The translations under genes and the position numbers were made by a program. Shown here piece by piece: positions 63,001 to 64,000 of a stretch of DNA of 64,000 nucleotides. Numbering within the stretch: the stretch's first letter is position 1; each line of letters starts with the position of its first letter. This DNA comes from Liolophura sinensis (taxonomy: Eukaryota; Mollusca; Polyplacophora; Chitonida; Chitonidae), in contig NW_027017986.1 of the NCBI RefSeq assembly GCF_032854445.1, forward strand, positions 62,001 to 126,000. Reading direction: 5' to 3'. The notes under the pieces were generated by a model. The model did not search any database and was not told the origin of the DNA. It saw only the letters and a list, made by a program, of their open reading frames with translations.

Positions 63001-64000
63001 AGTACGACATTTGCTGGGTGAGTTAAATGGGCTTGGCCCAAAGATTTGACGTCGTCTGGGCTACCGAAGGGCACATAACTTATAATGAAAAGTTGAATAT
63101 AGTAATGACCAGTCGCGATTGTACATAGTTAATGTAGCCGATTTCAATTAGCAAAAAGACCAGGTAAAATTCCAAAAGTGGAAAAACTGTTCCAATGCTG
63201 CTGGTAAGAGGCTAATCCGACGTATTTCTTGACGAGAAATCGAATGGTGCAAACCGCGTTGCTCTCCGACCAATAATTTTGGCTGTAGCCACAAATGAAT
63301 AATCATTGATGTCAAGATCACGTGCCCAGCAACGGCTCTTACTCCATGGAAACCAAGGAAATTTGCAATTTTTCAACAGCTGGAGATGCCTGGCCCAATT
63401 GCGCATCTTTTGGCACCTTATTGATGTGGGTCAGTGTTCAATTGTACTTTTTACAGCGGACTGTATCAAGTACCTTGTGTTTTTTTTATATACAAATGGT
63501 GTGGTTTTTCTACATGTAGATAAAGACATTGAGTTTGTCTTCGACTTAGAAGTAAGATATTTGCTGGGTGAGTTAAATGGGCTTGGCCCAAAGATTTGAC
63601 GTCGTCTGGGCTACCGAAGGGCACATAACTTATAATGAAAAGTTGAATATAGTAATGACCAGTCGCGATTGTACATAGTTAATGTAGCCGATTTCAATTA
63701 GCAAAAAGACCAGGCAAAAATCCAAAAGTGGAAAAACTGTTCCAATGCTGCTGGTAAGAGGCTAATCCGACGTATTTTTTGACGAGAAATCGAATGGTGC
63801 AAACCGCGTTGCTCTCCGACCAATACTTTTGGCTGTAGCCACAAATGAATAATTATTGATGTCAAGATCACGTGCCCAGCAACAGCTCTTACTCCATGGA
63901 AACCAAGGAAATTTGCAATTTTTCAACAGCTGGAGATGCCTGGCCCAATTGCGCATCTTTTGGCACCTTATTGATGTGGGTCAGTGTTCAATTGTACTTT
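57047..64000 (+). repeat. Satellite array, monomers 104-115 and partial 116
   Basis: Monomer starts are 57047, 57597, 58152, 58700, 59252, 59804, 60359, 60907, 61457, 62007, 62557, 63107 and 63657 (cut by the window end). Units 104-109 carry many one-base indels, and unit 105 has the longest T-tract (11 T, from 57970). From 60907 on, every unit is exactly 550 bp and very alike. Units 111 and 112 differ at about nine sites by eye. A repeated marker in several units from 58 kb on is gaagtacgac in place of gaagtaagac. No gene is visible. Confidence 0.92.

Noticed and set aside
1-64000. CRISPR array or bacterial repeat system
   Set aside because: The whole 550-bp unit repeats; there are no short repeats with unique spacers. 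The LINE insertion indicates a eukaryote.

Overview
The window is one block of eukaryotic satellite DNA. It is a head-to-tail, same-orientation array of a ~550-bp monomer covering essentially all 64 kb. Taking the phase from the motif gaccagtcgc at position 1, I place 115 complete monomers plus a 344-bp partial one (63657-64000). Monomer length is mostly 548, 550 or 551 bp, set mainly by a T-tract of 6 to 9 bases. Neither array edge is in the window. I see no host gene, rRNA, tRNA, snRNA, CRISPR or other non-repeat locus. The recurring 60-120-codon open frames on both strands are by-products of the repeat, not genes.

There is one interruption. In monomer 85 a 384-bp sequence (46448-46831) is flanked by an exact 11-bp direct repeat, ccatggaaacc (46437-46447 and 46832-46842). 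It carries 42 codons that look like the C-terminal end of a non-LTR retrotransposon polyprotein. An AT-rich 3' UTR, a nested 3' hairpin and a (TCAT)n tail follow. This is a 5'-truncated LINE inserted by target-primed reverse transcription, with its target-site duplication intact. The satellite resumes at the exact base where it stopped. The neighbouring dimer copy (47696-48795) shares this segment's diagnostic variants but lacks the insertion.

The array is a mosaic at larger scale. Layout: 1-13197 mixed monomers, with an early four-monomer echo; 13198-20352 rich in one-base indels; 20353-28601 two monomer classes in near-alternation, ending in a repeated trimer; 28602-37401 mixed, with a six-monomer echo and a clear chimeric monomer; 37402-44001 a near-identical five-monomer block present twice, seven monomers apart; 44002-46199 a short indel-rich piece; 46200-48795 a duplicated dimer carrying the LINE; 48796-57046 a six-monomer block present twice, nine monomers apart; 57047-64000 mixed, becoming homogeneous toward the end. 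These patterns fit unequal crossing-over and gene conversion.

Organism: an animal is likely. The gcgttaagccataa plus (TCAT)n 3' end resembles retroposon tails I recall from molluscan, especially gastropod, sequences. That is recollection, not a search result. A centromeric or heterochromatic location is plausible for an array this size, but the sequence does not show it. No new gene system was found. The points of interest are the LINE insertion and the duplication history written into the monomer variants.
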